From Candidatus Ornithobacterium hominis (GTDB lineage: Bacteria > Bacteroidota > Bacteroidia > Flavobacteriales > Weeksellaceae), in the NCBI RefSeq assembly GCF_951229915.1, contig NZ_OX579588.1, positions 558,001-622,000 of the forward strand: 64,000 nt of DNA. Reading direction: 5' to 3'. A program made the translations under genes and the position numbers. The notes under the pieces are model-generated. The model saw nothing but the letters and a program-made list of their open reading frames with translations. It had not been told where the DNA came from and ran no database searches. This document shows positions 38,674-47,599 of the stretch, piece after piece (the first letter of the stretch is position 1; the number at the start of each line of letters is the position of its first letter).

Positions 38674-38889
38674 ATTCTTATCATTTAGAAACGAATATAA
38701 TAAAAAACTGAATGAAAAAAAAATAAGATTAAGCCTTTCTTAAATAAATTTTTAAGTCTTTGAGAATTTGTGATTGGCAGTAATTCATTTTCTATTATGA
38801 AATCATCATTATTACCTTAATTATAAAAAACACTTTTTTATCAACTAAAGAAGTTTGTTTTTAGTCTATAGTTTAATTATTCTAAAATC

Positions 38890-38919
38890 TAAAAAATTTT
38901 TTAAGCCTTAAAAAAAATT
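38890..38919. repeat. AAGSCTT palindrome copy behind the cholesterol-oxidase-like gene
   Basis: Core AAGCCTT at 38903-38909 with long T and A arms, ending on the stop codon of the minus-strand oxidase gene. The 244-base gap 38674-38917 holds nothing else but AT-rich sequence and one weak, interrupted copy near 38735. Confidence 0.75.
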
Positions 38920-40507
38920 AGGTAAAATCTTCTTTCACAATAGTTTGCATATTTCTTTCTGCCAAGCCAGTAATGAAAACAAACGGATTCACCCCTGCGC
39001 TACCAGGAATCAAAGCTCCATCTTGCACATATAAATTTTTGTAGCCTTTCACGCGCCCAAATTCATCGGTTGCCTTGCCTAGTACGCATCCGCCGAGCGG
39101 GTGATAGCAAAAGTCATCGCCAAAGCCATTGTTGAACAGCAAACGCGAACGTGTGCCTCCATTTTCTTCTTTTAATTTTTTTAGAAGAAATTTAGCTGCT
39201 TTTACCGAATATTCATTTTGTTCTTTTCTCCAGTTAAGGTTTACGCTTTTTTTAGACGCATCATAGTAGAAGTTTCCACGCTCTCGATTGTCTGAAATGG
39301 AGAGGAAGAGTGTAGTCCAAGTCTCGATGCCGAGTGGGAGAGGGGCTATTTCTGCAAAAATTTTATATTCAAATTCATCACTCCACATATCGATGCCCGC
39401 TACAGGAATTGTAGATTGACTCACGCCAGTTTTGTTGACGAAATTCCGCCCAGTCATAATGTTACCGTTTGGCCCCCAATGCATACCGATTTCGTCATTA
39501 AGCAGCGGCAAATCGCCTTCATTTTTAGCCCTCAGGAGTAATTCAGAGGTTCCTGTGCTACCAGCGTTTAGAAATAATTTATCACAACTATAGATTTCGC
39601 GTTGCAGTAAATCGCCATCTGAGTTTATGGTATCCGCCTCTAGTATGAATTTTCCTTTCTCGTCTTGCGTAATTTCTTGCGTAATTTTATGTACTTTACG
39701 CAGGGTTTTTAATGTCAGATTTCCCGTCTCTTCTGCTTTTTTCAGATAAGTTAAATCTAGGCTGAACTTCCCAGCATTGTTACCGTAAATCACTTCGCCA
39801 CCCAAGGCAGATTGGTAAACTTCATTTTTAGCTTCTTTTTGCATATAATCGAAGTCGTAGGTATTAGAAAACATTTGGGTTTTCAGCCCAGCTAAGTGAG
39901 CTTGTTTCTCGGCACTTCGGGAAAATTCGTAGTATTTGGTATTTTGGTAGAAATCACTTGGGATTCGCTGTACTTTTAATTCTTTTTCGGCAAGCGGGAA
40001 GAATTCATCATACATTTTGTTTGAGTTAATCCACGGGAAAATTTCTTTGAAGTGTTCTCGGCGTGGCGGAATCGAAATTCCACCATTTACAATCGAACCA
40101 CCACCGTAAGCTCTACCCACAAAAATAGACATATTTTCGTATTTTAATTTATCCAAAACGCCCGCATATTTTCTGAGTGGAATAGGAATTGTAATGGGCG
40201 AATTAGGCCATCTGCTAAACCAGCTAGAGCGTCTGTCTGCTGATAGCATTTTGCAGAAGGTGTCATGCTCGGGAGTTCTGTCCCAGCGCTGCCCCATTTC
40301 TAAAATCAAGACACGCTGCCCCCGCTCAGCCAATCGCAAAGCACTTACTGCACCGCCATAGCCGGAGCCGATAATGATATTGGGAAAATGCCCTTGGTGA
40401 ACGGTTTTTGCTGGAAGCGGCGAAGCTATTTTGCAAGATAACAAGTTGGGGACAAAAAGAGATGAGCCAAATAAAGCGGAAGTTTGTATGAATTGTCTTC
40501 TTCTCAT
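38918..40507 (-). CDS. Cholesterol-oxidase-like GMC flavoenzyme with Tat-type signal
   Basis: 529 residues. The N-terminus MRRRQFIQTSALFGSSLF is a twin-arginine-type signal, and LLSC at residues 22-25 could be a lipobox. The FAD site IIIGSGYGGAVSALRLAERG is near residues 45-64. VGRAYGGGSIVNGG near 130 and the C-terminal blocks CYHPLGGCVLGKATDEFGRV near 469 and GALIPGSAGVNPFVFITGLA near 500 are very like bacterial class I cholesterol oxidases, including the active-site His of HPLGG and Asn of GVNPF. The known family oxidises 3-beta-hydroxysterols with oxygen. The actual substrate here is not certain, as related GMC enzymes act on other alcohols. Confidence 0.83.
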   Translation of the reverse strand: MRRRQFIQTSALFGSSLFVPNLLSCKIASPLPAKTVHQGHFPNIIIGSGYGGAVSALRLAERGQRVLILEMGQRWDRTPEHDTFCKMLSADRRSSWFSRWPNSPITIPIPLRKYAGVLDKLKYENMSIFVGRAYGGGSIVNGGISIPPRREHFKEIFPWINSNKMYDEFFPLAEKELKVQRIPSDFYQNTKYYEFSRSAEKQAHLAGLKTQMFSNTYDFDYMQKEAKNEVYQSALGGEVIYGNNAGKFSLDLTYLKKAEETGNLTLKTLRKVHKITQEITQDEKGKFILEADTINSDGDLLQREIYSCDKLFLNAGSTGTSELLLRAKNEGDLPLLNDEIGMHWGPNGNIMTGRNFVNKTGVSQSTIPVAGIDMWSDEFEYKIFAEIAPLPLGIETWTTLFLSISDNRERGNFYYDASKKSVNLNWRKEQNEYSVKAAKFLLKKLKEENGGTRSRLLFNNGFGDDFCYHPLGGCVLGKATDEFGRVKGYKNLYVQDGALIPGSAGVNPFVFITGLAERNMQTIVKEDFT

Positions 40508-40510
40508 GAA

Positions 40511-40540
40511 TAATTTTTTAAGGCTTTAAAAATTTTTTAA
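40511..40540. repeat. AAGSCTT palindrome copy upstream of the cholesterol-oxidase-like gene
   Basis: Core AAGGCTT at 40520-40526 with T arm before and A then T arms after, immediately upstream of the oxidase start codon. Confidence 0.75.
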
Positions 40541-40665
40541 GATTCTGTCTAAATTTCATCTTCAAAAATAGACTTTACCAAAATCTAAAGTTAAAAAATA
40601 AAAAAGAATAAACTCGCTAAATGTTTAAAAAATTAACGTCAGAAATTGAGAGATAAGATGAAAAG

Positions 40666-41658
40666 TCAATCGCGAAGCTGATGGTATTTCTTTCTTTTTA
40701 GAATAAAATATTGAAACGGGACAAAACATTTACTCCCATAGGTATGGACATTTATTTTTCTCTTTTTAATCATTTTAAAAAGCAAAGAATAAAATGACAG
40801 ATGCGCTCTAAAAATAGCTGAAAGATGTGAAAACCCTTCGTATCGCCAAAAAACCAAAGCCGTGATACCATCTAAAATTAAGCGACTTAGCAAGACAGGC
40901 AAAAGCATCCGTTTAGGTAAATTTTTGACGAGCATGCACAAGCTGTTCCGAAAGTTTAAAAAAGTTTTCTGTGGTGAATTTTTATTCAACGTGCCCCCAC
41001 CTACGTGGTATACAGTGCTTTCCCCGCAGTAGAAAACAGCCTTGCCCGCATTGTGAAACCGCCAACACAAGTCGATTTCTTCCATATGAGCAAAGAAATC
41101 TCCGTCAAAGCCACCGAATTCAAAAAAATCTTTTGCTCTTACAAACATACACGCACCACTTGCCCAGAATACTGCCTGAGTATCATCGTACTGCCCATGG
41201 TCTTTTTCTAAAGTCCAGAAAACACGCCCGCGACAAAATGGGTAACCGAAATTATCTACTAAACCACCGCCTGCACCTGCATATTCGAAAAAATCTTGCT
41301 GATAGAAATCTAAAATTTTAGGCTGAACGGCAGCTAAATTTTCATTTTCTTCAAATAATTTTTCAATCGGAGTAATCCAATTAGGCGTCACTTCCACATC
41401 AGAATTGAGCAAACAGAAGATATCTGCCTTGATTTTTTTTAAGCCTTCGTTGTAGCCACCAGCATAGCCTAAATTTTCATCGTTTACAATGAGTTTAATT
41501 TCAGGGAAATTAGTCTGAATGAATTTAACATCGTTTTGAGTTGAGGCGTTGTCAATCACATAAATATCATAATCAGGTGAATTTTCTATCACGCTGGGTA
41601 AGAATTTCTTAAGCCACTGTTGGCTATTCCAATTAAGTATGACGATAGCTGTTTTCAA
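40666..41658 (-). CDS. Family 2 glycosyltransferase
   Basis: GT-A-fold glycosyltransferase of about 330 residues. It shows AIVILNWNSQQWLKKFLPSV at the N-terminus, NLGYAGGYNEGLKK near residue 63, the DXD-like LLNSDVEV near 82 and WRFHNAGKAVFYCG near 220. Product is probably surface polysaccharide or LPS sugar. Start: no ATG fits. I choose the TTG at 41658, which overlaps the TGA stop of the acyltransferase gene (TTGA) and has a purine-rich AAGGAAGAG just upstream; the frame is open 48 bases further to another TTG. The last 60 residues are hydrophobic/basic and may bind the membrane. A palindrome copy is inside (core 41441-41447). Confidence 0.87.
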   Translation of the reverse strand: MKTAIVILNWNSQQWLKKFLPSVIENSPDYDIYVIDNASTQNDVKFIQTNFPEIKLIVNDENLGYAGGYNEGLKKIKADIFCLLNSDVEVTPNWITPIEKLFEENENLAAVQPKILDFYQQDFFEYAGAGGGLVDNFGYPFCRGRVFWTLEKDHGQYDDTQAVFWASGACMFVRAKDFFEFGGFDGDFFAHMEEIDLCWRFHNAGKAVFYCGESTVYHVGGGTLNKNSPQKTFLNFRNSLCMLVKNLPKRMLLPVLLSRLILDGITALVFWRYEGFSHLSAIFRAHLSFYSLLFKMIKKRKINVHTYGSKCFVPFQYFILKRKKYHQLRD

Positions 41659-42524
41659 AAATCTCTTCCTTTTTGATGTTTCCAGCGTCGGTGAGACCAG
41701 AGCCAATTCGCTGGGTCATTTTTTATATTATTTTCTAAGGCTTTAAAAAAAGCATCAACACTTTCATTGGCCTGCCAAGTTCCATTTTTAGGCTTTAATT
41801 CCTTGAGTGTAAAATGATACTCGCCGCGCTTGATTTTTTGAATATCTACATAAATTACAGCGTAATTAAATTTTCTAATTAACTGGTCAAACCCGTTGTA
41901 AACAGGCGTATCTTGGTGGAAGAACTTCAAATCATAGCGAATTTTAGGGCGTGCAGGCGTTTGGTCGGCAACCATGAGAAAAGCAGAATTTCCATCATTT
42001 TCTGATTCAATGAATTTTTTGACACTTTGGCTCATCGTTAAAGCTGTGATACCGAATCGGGAACGTGATTTTTTGATAAATTCATCAATGACTATATTTT
42101 TAGAAGCTTTATAGACTGCAAATTTATTTCTTATCTTCAGGTGATGCGCAAAAAGCGTTGCATATTCCCAATTAAAAATATGCCCAGCTAGGAATAAAAT
42201 ATTTTGTTTTTGGTAGTATTTGTCTAAAATTTTAAAATTAGAAAAACGAGTTCTTTTGTTGAGGTAATCCCAAGATAGGCGAGAGAAAATTAAAGATTCT
42301 ATAATATAATCACACAAATGGCGATTGAATTCTTGATATAAAAGCTGAAGCTCTGTATTGCTTTTTTCGGGGAAAGCATTTTGGAGGTTTTTTAGAATAA
42401 CTTTTCTACGGTAATGAATCAAATGATTTTGAAAAAAATAAAGAATATCTGCAATGAAATAGGCAATGCGTGGGGGGATGTGTGAAAACAAATTTAAAAA
42501 AAGCTTGAGAAAAAGGTTTTTCAT
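41655..42524 (-). CDS. Lysophospholipid/lipid A acyltransferase (LpxL/HtrB-like)
   Basis: 289 residues; inner-membrane-associated acyltransferase. It has the HxxxxD/E catalytic motif as GHIFNWE near residue 115, followed by FAVYKASKN and the FLMVADQTPA block near 187. A hydrophobic N-terminal helix precedes it. It likely adds a secondary acyl chain to lipid A. It is coupled to the glycosyltransferase gene by overlap, which supports a joint envelope role. A palindrome copy lies near the 3' end (core 41737-41743). Confidence 0.88.
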   Translation of the reverse strand: MKNLFLKLFLNLFSHIPPRIAYFIADILYFFQNHLIHYRRKVILKNLQNAFPEKSNTELQLLYQEFNRHLCDYIIESLIFSRLSWDYLNKRTRFSNFKILDKYYQKQNILFLAGHIFNWEYATLFAHHLKIRNKFAVYKASKNIVIDEFIKKSRSRFGITALTMSQSVKKFIESENDGNSAFLMVADQTPARPKIRYDLKFFHQDTPVYNGFDQLIRKFNYAVIYVDIQKIKRGEYHFTLKELKPKNGTWQANESVDAFFKALENNIKNDPANWLWSHRRWKHQKGRDF

Positions 42525-42657
42525 GGATCTTCCAAAATTAAAGATAAATCTTTTAAAATAAATTCAAAAAATAGTTTAAAGTCTTCTTAAAGTTCAAGAA
42601 ATGATATTGGCTTGATTTTTGAAAAGTTAACACATCAAAGATAAAAAATAGAAAATT

Positions 42658-44172
42658 ATGAGTTCACTTCTTCAGAGGATTAACCAAGGAATAACTTCTG
42701 CTTGTTTAGATAAAATTAGCAATTACTTGGGGGAGAGCAGAAATGATACTAGTAATGGCATTTCTGCGGTTGTACCTTCAGTTTTAGCTTTTTTAGCAGA
42801 CCGCTCTCACAGCGAGCAAGGTGCACAAAGTATTTTCACAGCAACGTCAGACAATGCTTTGACTGCTCTTTTTACTGACTCAGATTTGCAGACAACTTTT
42901 GAGAAGAATAGGAATGCACTTTTAGCTAAAGGAAATGTTTTGATTTCAGAACTTTTTGGTGAGCATGCAGAGGGTTTTGAGAAAGAAATCAGCAGCCATG
43001 CCAATATCAGCAAAGAATCTTCCAGAGGGATTTTGGCGGCGGTGCTTCCCTTTATGTTAAATGAGGTAGGGAAGTTCATTGATGAAAAAAAATTGACAGA
43101 ATCAAGCCTGAGCAACTTTTTTGATAATGAAAAAGATGAAATCTACGCTGCAGTCCCGTCTGGATTAGCCACTTTGGGGAGTGCTTTAGGGCTTTCTAAT
43201 TTCTCTAAAGACTTATCTAGCACAGTAGGCACCACCACTAAAATCACCCATGGGGAAAAACCAATAATAGGCAGAGGAGCGAAAGATAGACCAATGGGGC
43301 CGAAGAGAAGTGAAGAAGGAAAGATGAGATGGCTCTTGCCTTTGTTGGGTTTAGTAGCCCTAGGTTTGTTGGTTTATTTCTTGGCGGGGAAATGCAAAGA
43401 TGAAGCAGCAGTAGCCGACTGTGAGCTGATAGCTGCCTATGCTACTTATGCTAAAAATGAGCAAAATTTAGTGATAAATGCTACTGGAGAACCTGTTCTA
43501 GATCACAATGGAAATCAAATCGTAGTAGATGGGAGCACTTACATGATTAATAATGAGAATGAATTAGTAGATGCACAAGGAAATCGAGTGATGGACGCCG
43601 ATGGGAAAAGAATTAAAATTGATAAAAACCTAGTTGTAGCGGCAAGCTCATATGCTTTGGGTGAATATGATTCTGTGAGAGATGCTTACATCTATAACGT
43701 CGGTGAAAACCGTGATTTCACATTACCCGACGGAACGAGGCTAAGCGTAGGCGAAAACAGTACAGAAGCCAAAATCTACAATTTCTTAAATGATTCTAAT
43801 ACACTGGTATCCAATGATAAAACACAAGGTTGGATTACTTTAGATAGAATTTATTTTGACACTGGGGAGTCAACCTTAACAGCCGAGTCAGAACAACAAT
43901 TACAAAACATTGCTAATATCTTAAAAAACTACCCAGAAGTTCATGCTAAATTCGGAGGTTATACCGATAACCAAGGGACTCAAGAAGTGAATCAGCCACT
44001 GTCAAACGATCGCGCTAATGCCGCAATGAACAGTGTGATAGAAAAAGGCATTGATTCCTCAAGATTAGAAAGCGAAGGATATGGGCAGGAGCATTTTATT
44101 TGCCCCGCCAATGATACCCCAGAGTGTATGGCACAGAATAGACGTGTTGATATTAGAATTACAAAAAAGTAA
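42658..44172 (+). CDS. DUF937-OmpA fusion membrane protein
   Basis: 504 residues in three parts. Residues 1-185 are a DUF937 domain (helical repeats, for example GISAVVPSVLAFLADRSHSE). About residues 222-242 are a single membrane helix (WLLPLLGLVALGLLVYFLAG). The C-terminal 115 residues are an OmpA peptidoglycan-binding domain (IYFDTGESTLTAESEQQLQN, then YTDNQG, LSNDRANAAM and QNRRVDIRI). Between are two related segments, LDHNGNQIVVDG and VDAQGNRVMDADG. The OmpA part should lie in the periplasm, putting DUF937 in the cytoplasm. There is no cleavable signal. The role is unknown; linking a cytoplasmic domain to the wall is an inference. Confidence 0.85.
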   Translation: MSSLLQRINQGITSACLDKISNYLGESRNDTSNGISAVVPSVLAFLADRSHSEQGAQSIFTATSDNALTALFTDSDLQTTFEKNRNALLAKGNVLISELFGEHAEGFEKEISSHANISKESSRGILAAVLPFMLNEVGKFIDEKKLTESSLSNFFDNEKDEIYAAVPSGLATLGSALGLSNFSKDLSSTVGTTTKITHGEKPIIGRGAKDRPMGPKRSEEGKMRWLLPLLGLVALGLLVYFLAGKCKDEAAVADCELIAAYATYAKNEQNLVINATGEPVLDHNGNQIVVDGSTYMINNENELVDAQGNRVMDADGKRIKIDKNLVVAASSYALGEYDSVRDAYIYNVGENRDFTLPDGTRLSVGENSTEAKIYNFLNDSNTLVSNDKTQGWITLDRIYFDTGESTLTAESEQQLQNIANILKNYPEVHAKFGGYTDNQGTQEVNQPLSNDRANAAMNSVIEKGIDSSRLESEGYGQEHFICPANDTPECMAQNRRVDIRITKK

Positions 44173-44198
44173 TTAAAATTAAATCTAATTAAAATTTT

Positions 44199-44235
44199 AA
44201 AAGTCCTTTTCTTCGTCGGAAAGGACTTTTTTTTA
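44199..44235 (+). terminator. Terminator of the DUF937-OmpA gene
   Basis: Stem AAAAGTCCTTT / AAAGGACTTTT around a ten-base loop, with eight T following. It lies 27 bases after the stop codon and is long enough to serve the convergent gene as well. Confidence 0.85.
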
Positions 44236-44250
44236 ATGATTTTTAGAACT

Positions 44251-44712
44251 TCACAACTGATGATAATTTGGCAAATTTTCTAAAGCTTTAATTTTTCTCA
44301 GCTTTTTATCTACAAAGAAGATAAGTGTTTCTACACCGTTTGATAGCAAAAAATAATCAGCGTTGACCTGCGGTTGATAGCGAATAATTTGATTCAAAAC
44401 CGATTGATCTATTATGATTTTAGGTGCTTTAAACTCGCATAAAATGATTTTTTGCTTAGCCTGAATGAACAAATCAAAGCGATGCGCTACCCGCTGATTA
44501 ACTTTTTTCTCAGCTTGCATCAGGCTTATCGGGTAGCCCAGTTCCTGACTTAGCCAAAGAATGAAGTGTTGACGCACTTCCTCCTCGGGCGTACGGACAA
44601 GCCAAATCTTCCGTGCAGCACAGTAAATTTTATTTCCCTTTTTTTCAAGGCTTAAAAAATTTTTAGCATCATCTTCCATTGAATAGAATTTTGGTAAAGT
44701 CAAAAATTTCAA
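44251..44712 (-). CDS. Stand-alone HsdR N-terminal-domain protein
   Basis: 153 residues matching only the N-terminal nuclease-like domain of type I restriction R subunits: PEEEVRQHFILWLSQELGYP near residue 42, then VAHRFDLFIQAKQKIILCEF with a D-x(11)-E-x-K arrangement (FDLF ... CEFKAPK) like a PD-(D/E)XK core. No M, S or helicase partner is near, so it is not a restriction system; such lone genes are common in Bacteroidota. The start is TTG at 44712, overlapping the TGA stop of the dehydrogenase (TTGA); a later ATG at 44679 would lose conserved N-terminal residues. Confidence 0.82.
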   Translation of the reverse strand: MKFLTLPKFYSMEDDAKNFLSLEKKGNKIYCAARKIWLVRTPEEEVRQHFILWLSQELGYPISLMQAEKKVNQRVAHRFDLFIQAKQKIILCEFKAPKIIIDQSVLNQIIRYQPQVNADYFLLSNGVETLIFFVDKKLRKIKALENLPNYHQL

Positions 44713-45662
44713 GCAAAATTTGCAATGATTTTTTGTGCAATCACTTCGGCTAATTTTTGTTTACTTTCTTTGGTCCATCCAGCAACGTGCGGTGTTAAAA
44801 TCACATTTTCTGCATGGAGTAGAAATTGATACTCCTCGGGCAAATCAGTCAAGGTCAAATTCTCAAATGAAGTTTTTTCAAACTCTAAAACATCCAACCC
44901 CGCCGCTTTTATTTTCCCAGACTTCAAGGCTTCAACCAAATCTTTGGTCACAACATTTCTCCCACGAGCAGTATTTAAAAAATAAAAAGGCTTAGAAAAT
45001 TTCTCAATATAACTTCGATTTAGTAAACCGATGGTTTCAGGCGTCTGCGGAAGATGAAAACTCAGAATATCTGTTTTCTCAAAAATCTCATCCATTTCCA
45101 CTTGTTGGGCAAACTCATCACCCAAATTAGGCAGAATGTCATAAGCCAAAACCTCACAGCCAAAGCCAGAAAGCCGTTTTGCCGTAGATTTCCCCATATT
45201 GCCGTAGCCAATTAGACCCACCGTTTTCCCTTTAATTTCCTCCCCACGATTTTCCTCTCTTTTCCATTCGCCTTTGATAATTTGTAAGTTACATCGTTTG
45301 AAGTGATTCATCAAGCTCAGCATCATTCCCACGCAATGCTCTGCCACAGCATCACGATTGCCCTCGGGCGCATTGTAGCATTGGATGCCGAGATTTTTAG
45401 CCGTTTCTAAATCAATGTTTTCCAACCCTGCGCCCACGCGGCCAATGAATTTTAAATTTTTTGAAGCCTTTAGAAATTCTTCATCTACTGGGAATCGACT
45501 GCGGATGATTAACCCGTGAAAATCCTTCATTTTATGCTGAATATCAGCTTTAGTACTTTGGTAATCATGCTCGATGCTGAAATGTTCCGCCAGCAATTCG
45601 GTAAGAATAGCGTGATTCTCATCCACCATCAATATTTTAAGTTTCTGTTGATTCTCATTCAT
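44709..45662 (-). CDS. D-2-hydroxyacid dehydrogenase (SerA-like)
   Basis: NAD-dependent dehydrogenase of about 317 residues. It has VGLIGYGNMGKSTAKRLSGF near residue 147, FIGRVGAGLENIDLETAKNL near 73, FLNTARGRNVVTKDLVEALK near 230 and LTPHVAGWTKES near 290, so the Arg, Glu and His of the active site are present. No ACT domain, so it is not the long SerA. Substrate could be 3-phosphoglycerate or another 2-hydroxyacid. I start at the ATG at 45662; a TTG two codons earlier is also possible. It overlaps the esterase gene upstream. Two palindrome copies are inside (cores 44987-44993 and 45464-45470). Confidence 0.9.
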   Translation of the reverse strand: MNENQQKLKILMVDENHAILTELLAEHFSIEHDYQSTKADIQHKMKDFHGLIIRSRFPVDEEFLKASKNLKFIGRVGAGLENIDLETAKNLGIQCYNAPEGNRDAVAEHCVGMMLSLMNHFKRCNLQIIKGEWKREENRGEEIKGKTVGLIGYGNMGKSTAKRLSGFGCEVLAYDILPNLGDEFAQQVEMDEIFEKTDILSFHLPQTPETIGLLNRSYIEKFSKPFYFLNTARGRNVVTKDLVEALKSGKIKAAGLDVLEFEKTSFENLTLTDLPEEYQFLLHAENVILTPHVAGWTKESKQKLAEVIAQKIIANFA

Positions 45663-46518
45663 TTTCAATAAAATTTATGATTTCGGGTAAAATTATTTTA
45701 CCCCTCCACCAAGCATTGAAGCGAGGTAAATGCCCAGCACCTTTGATGAGCACCAAGCGATGAGGCACATTTTTTTCTTCTAATTTTTGATTTAGACTTT
45801 TAGCCTGCTGCGGATGCACCAAGAAATCCCACGTCCCCTGAAAAAGTAAAGTTGGCACATCGGCCACTTGCGAGAGCGGACTCGCTTCTTTGAATTTTAG
45901 CGGGATTTCCTCACCCCAGCGGTAGAAATCACCTGTTGCCGTAGAAAAAGCCGATTTTGTGTACCAATGGTAAAATTTTAAATTTTGATAATCTTCAGAA
46001 TAGAAATCCGTGGGGCCAGAAAAAGAAATGACTTTATCTATCTGCTGCGGATTCTGGTAAGCATAGAGCAAAGCCAAATGCCCGCCAGCGCTTTCGCCCA
46101 AAATGATTTTCTGAGCAGGCTGAAGATGAAATCTCTCAGAATTTTGATTGAAGTAAGAAAAAGCAGCCTCAATATCCTTCAGTTGATGTTTATAGTTGAT
46201 TTTTTTGGAACGACTTGCCAATCGGTAGTTCAGATTTACAGTAGTGTAGCCAGACGCTGTGAGCTGATTTTGAATTGACCTCAAATGCCATTTTTTGCCA
46301 AAAATCCAAGCGCCACCGTGCACGATAAAAATAATGGTATTTTTCCGTTCAGAAGATTTAGGGATGAATAAATCTAAACGCTGCCTTTCTGATTTCCCGT
46401 AGCTGAGGTTGTAATGTTTCTGTACCGTATCTGTTTCGTTATACCAGTATTTAGAACAGGAAGAAAACAAAAAAAAGCTAAAAATAATAAAGCTTAAAAA
46501 AAGAAGTTTACAATTCAT
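45655..46518 (-). CDS. Alpha/beta-hydrolase lipoprotein, esterase-like
   Basis: 287 residues. Signal peptide with lipobox LFSSC (Cys21). The oxyanion motif HGGAWIFGKKW is near residue 67 and the nucleophile GESAGGHLALLYA near 146. A DFLVHPQQAKSL block carries the probable Asp, and the late GAGHLPRF the His. This is the carboxylesterase (BD-FAE/acetyl-esterase) branch. It is first of three overlapping minus-strand genes (esterase, dehydrogenase, HsdR_N). The substrate is unknown. Confidence 0.87.
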   Translation of the reverse strand: MNCKLLFLSFIIFSFFLFSSCSKYWYNETDTVQKHYNLSYGKSERQRLDLFIPKSSERKNTIIFIVHGGAWIFGKKWHLRSIQNQLTASGYTTVNLNYRLASRSKKINYKHQLKDIEAAFSYFNQNSERFHLQPAQKIILGESAGGHLALLYAYQNPQQIDKVISFSGPTDFYSEDYQNLKFYHWYTKSAFSTATGDFYRWGEEIPLKFKEASPLSQVADVPTLLFQGTWDFLVHPQQAKSLNQKLEEKNVPHRLVLIKGAGHLPRFNAWWRGKIILPEIINFIENE

Positions 46519-46525
46519 TTCGATA

Positions 46526-46552
46526 CAAAATTAATTGAATTCCTTAAATTTG
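46526..46552. promoter_or_regulatory. Divergent -7 boxes of the esterase operon and nrnA
   Basis: Minus strand TAATTTTG (46526-46533) lies seven bases before the esterase ATG. Plus strand TAAATTTG (46545-46552) lies 18 bases before the nrnA ATG. Both fit TAnnTTTG; neither has a clear -33 TTTG. Confidence 0.45.
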
Positions 46553-46570
46553 TAGCAGAAATTTATTTAA

Positions 46571-47599
46571 ATGTTATTGAACCCCCAAGAAGTAAAAAAA
46601 GTTAAATCAGCGCTCAGCGAGGCAGAAAAAATTGTCATCATCCCGCACAAAAACCCTGACGGCGATGCCGTAGGCTCGTGTTTTGCGCTCAAAATATTGC
46701 TCAACGACTTGGGGATGAATGCCGAGATTGTGAGCCCCAATGATATTCCGATTTTTTTGAAGTTTTTACCTGGAATCAATGACTTTATAAATGCTGAAAA
46801 AGAACTTGATTTTGCTCAAGAAAAAATTAGCGAAGCAGACATTCTATTTCTATTGGACTTTAATGATGCAGCAAGAATTGATCAGCTGGAAGAATGCGTC
46901 AAATTTTCTAAGGCTTTAAAAATTTTAATAGACCACCATCAGCAGCCACAAACATTTGATATGATGTTCTCCCGCCCTGATTTGCCAGCAACGTGCGAGC
47001 TGATTTATCATTTCATAAAAGCCTTGGGTTGGCAAGAAAACATTACCCCAGAAATCGCAACTTATTTGATGACTGGAATTTTGACAGATACAGGCAATTT
47101 CAGATACAGCAGCGTGAAGCAATCCACGTTCCAAGTTGCTGGCGAGTTGACGGCATTAGGAGCAAATGCTTACCAAATTCAAGATAAAATCTTAGATAAT
47201 GTCTCACCACGACGTTATGCCCTGCTGAGTGTTTTCCTACAAAATATGCTCTATTTGCCAGAACTGAGAACCTCGATTTTTACCATGAGTAGAGAAGAAT
47301 TGAAGAGAAACAATTTTGAAAAAGGCGATACCGATGGGTTTGTGAATTACGGACTCAGTATCGCCAATAATGTTTTGTCGATTTATCTCTCAGAAGATAC
47401 CCAAAAAGATATGGTCAAAATTTCTTTTCGTTCCAAAAATACGTTTGACGTAAGCGAATTTACCCGAAACTACTTTGAAGGTGGAGGGCACGTGAACGCC
47501 GCTGGCGGAAAGTCTGATTTAAGTTTAGAAGAAACCAAAGAAAAAATTCTAAGGCTTCTGGAAAATTATAAAGATGAACTGCAAGCGGTCGAATTGTAA
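46571..47599 (+). CDS. nrnA: DHH-family phosphoesterase, NrnA-type oligoribonuclease/pAp phosphatase
   Basis: Degrades short RNA oligomers and/or 3'-phosphoadenosine 5'-phosphate. 342 residues. The DHH domain has HKNPDGDAVGSCFALK near residue 27, LLDFNDAAR near 93 and the DHHQQP motif near 121. The DHHA1 domain ends with GGGHVNAAGGKSDLS near 305. All metal ligands are intact. It overlaps gldI by 26 bases. One palindrome copy lies immediately before the DHH motif (core 46910-46916, translated SKALKILIDHH). Confidence 0.92.
   Translation: MLLNPQEVKKVKSALSEAEKIVIIPHKNPDGDAVGSCFALKILLNDLGMNAEIVSPNDIPIFLKFLPGINDFINAEKELDFAQEKISEADILFLLDFNDAARIDQLEECVKFSKALKILIDHHQQPQTFDMMFSRPDLPATCELIYHFIKALGWQENITPEIATYLMTGILTDTGNFRYSSVKQSTFQVAGELTALGANAYQIQDKILDNVSPRRYALLSVFLQNMLYLPELRTSIFTMSREELKRNNFEKGDTDGFVNYGLSIANNVLSIYLSEDTQKDMVKISFRSKNTFDVSEFTRNYFEGGGHVNAAGGKSDLSLEETKEKILRLLENYKDELQAVEL

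Noticed and set aside
44251..44712. A restriction-modification system suggested by the HsdR-like domain
   Set aside because: Only the N-terminal domain is present, with no helicase, M or S gene near; the gene is coupled to metabolic genes.
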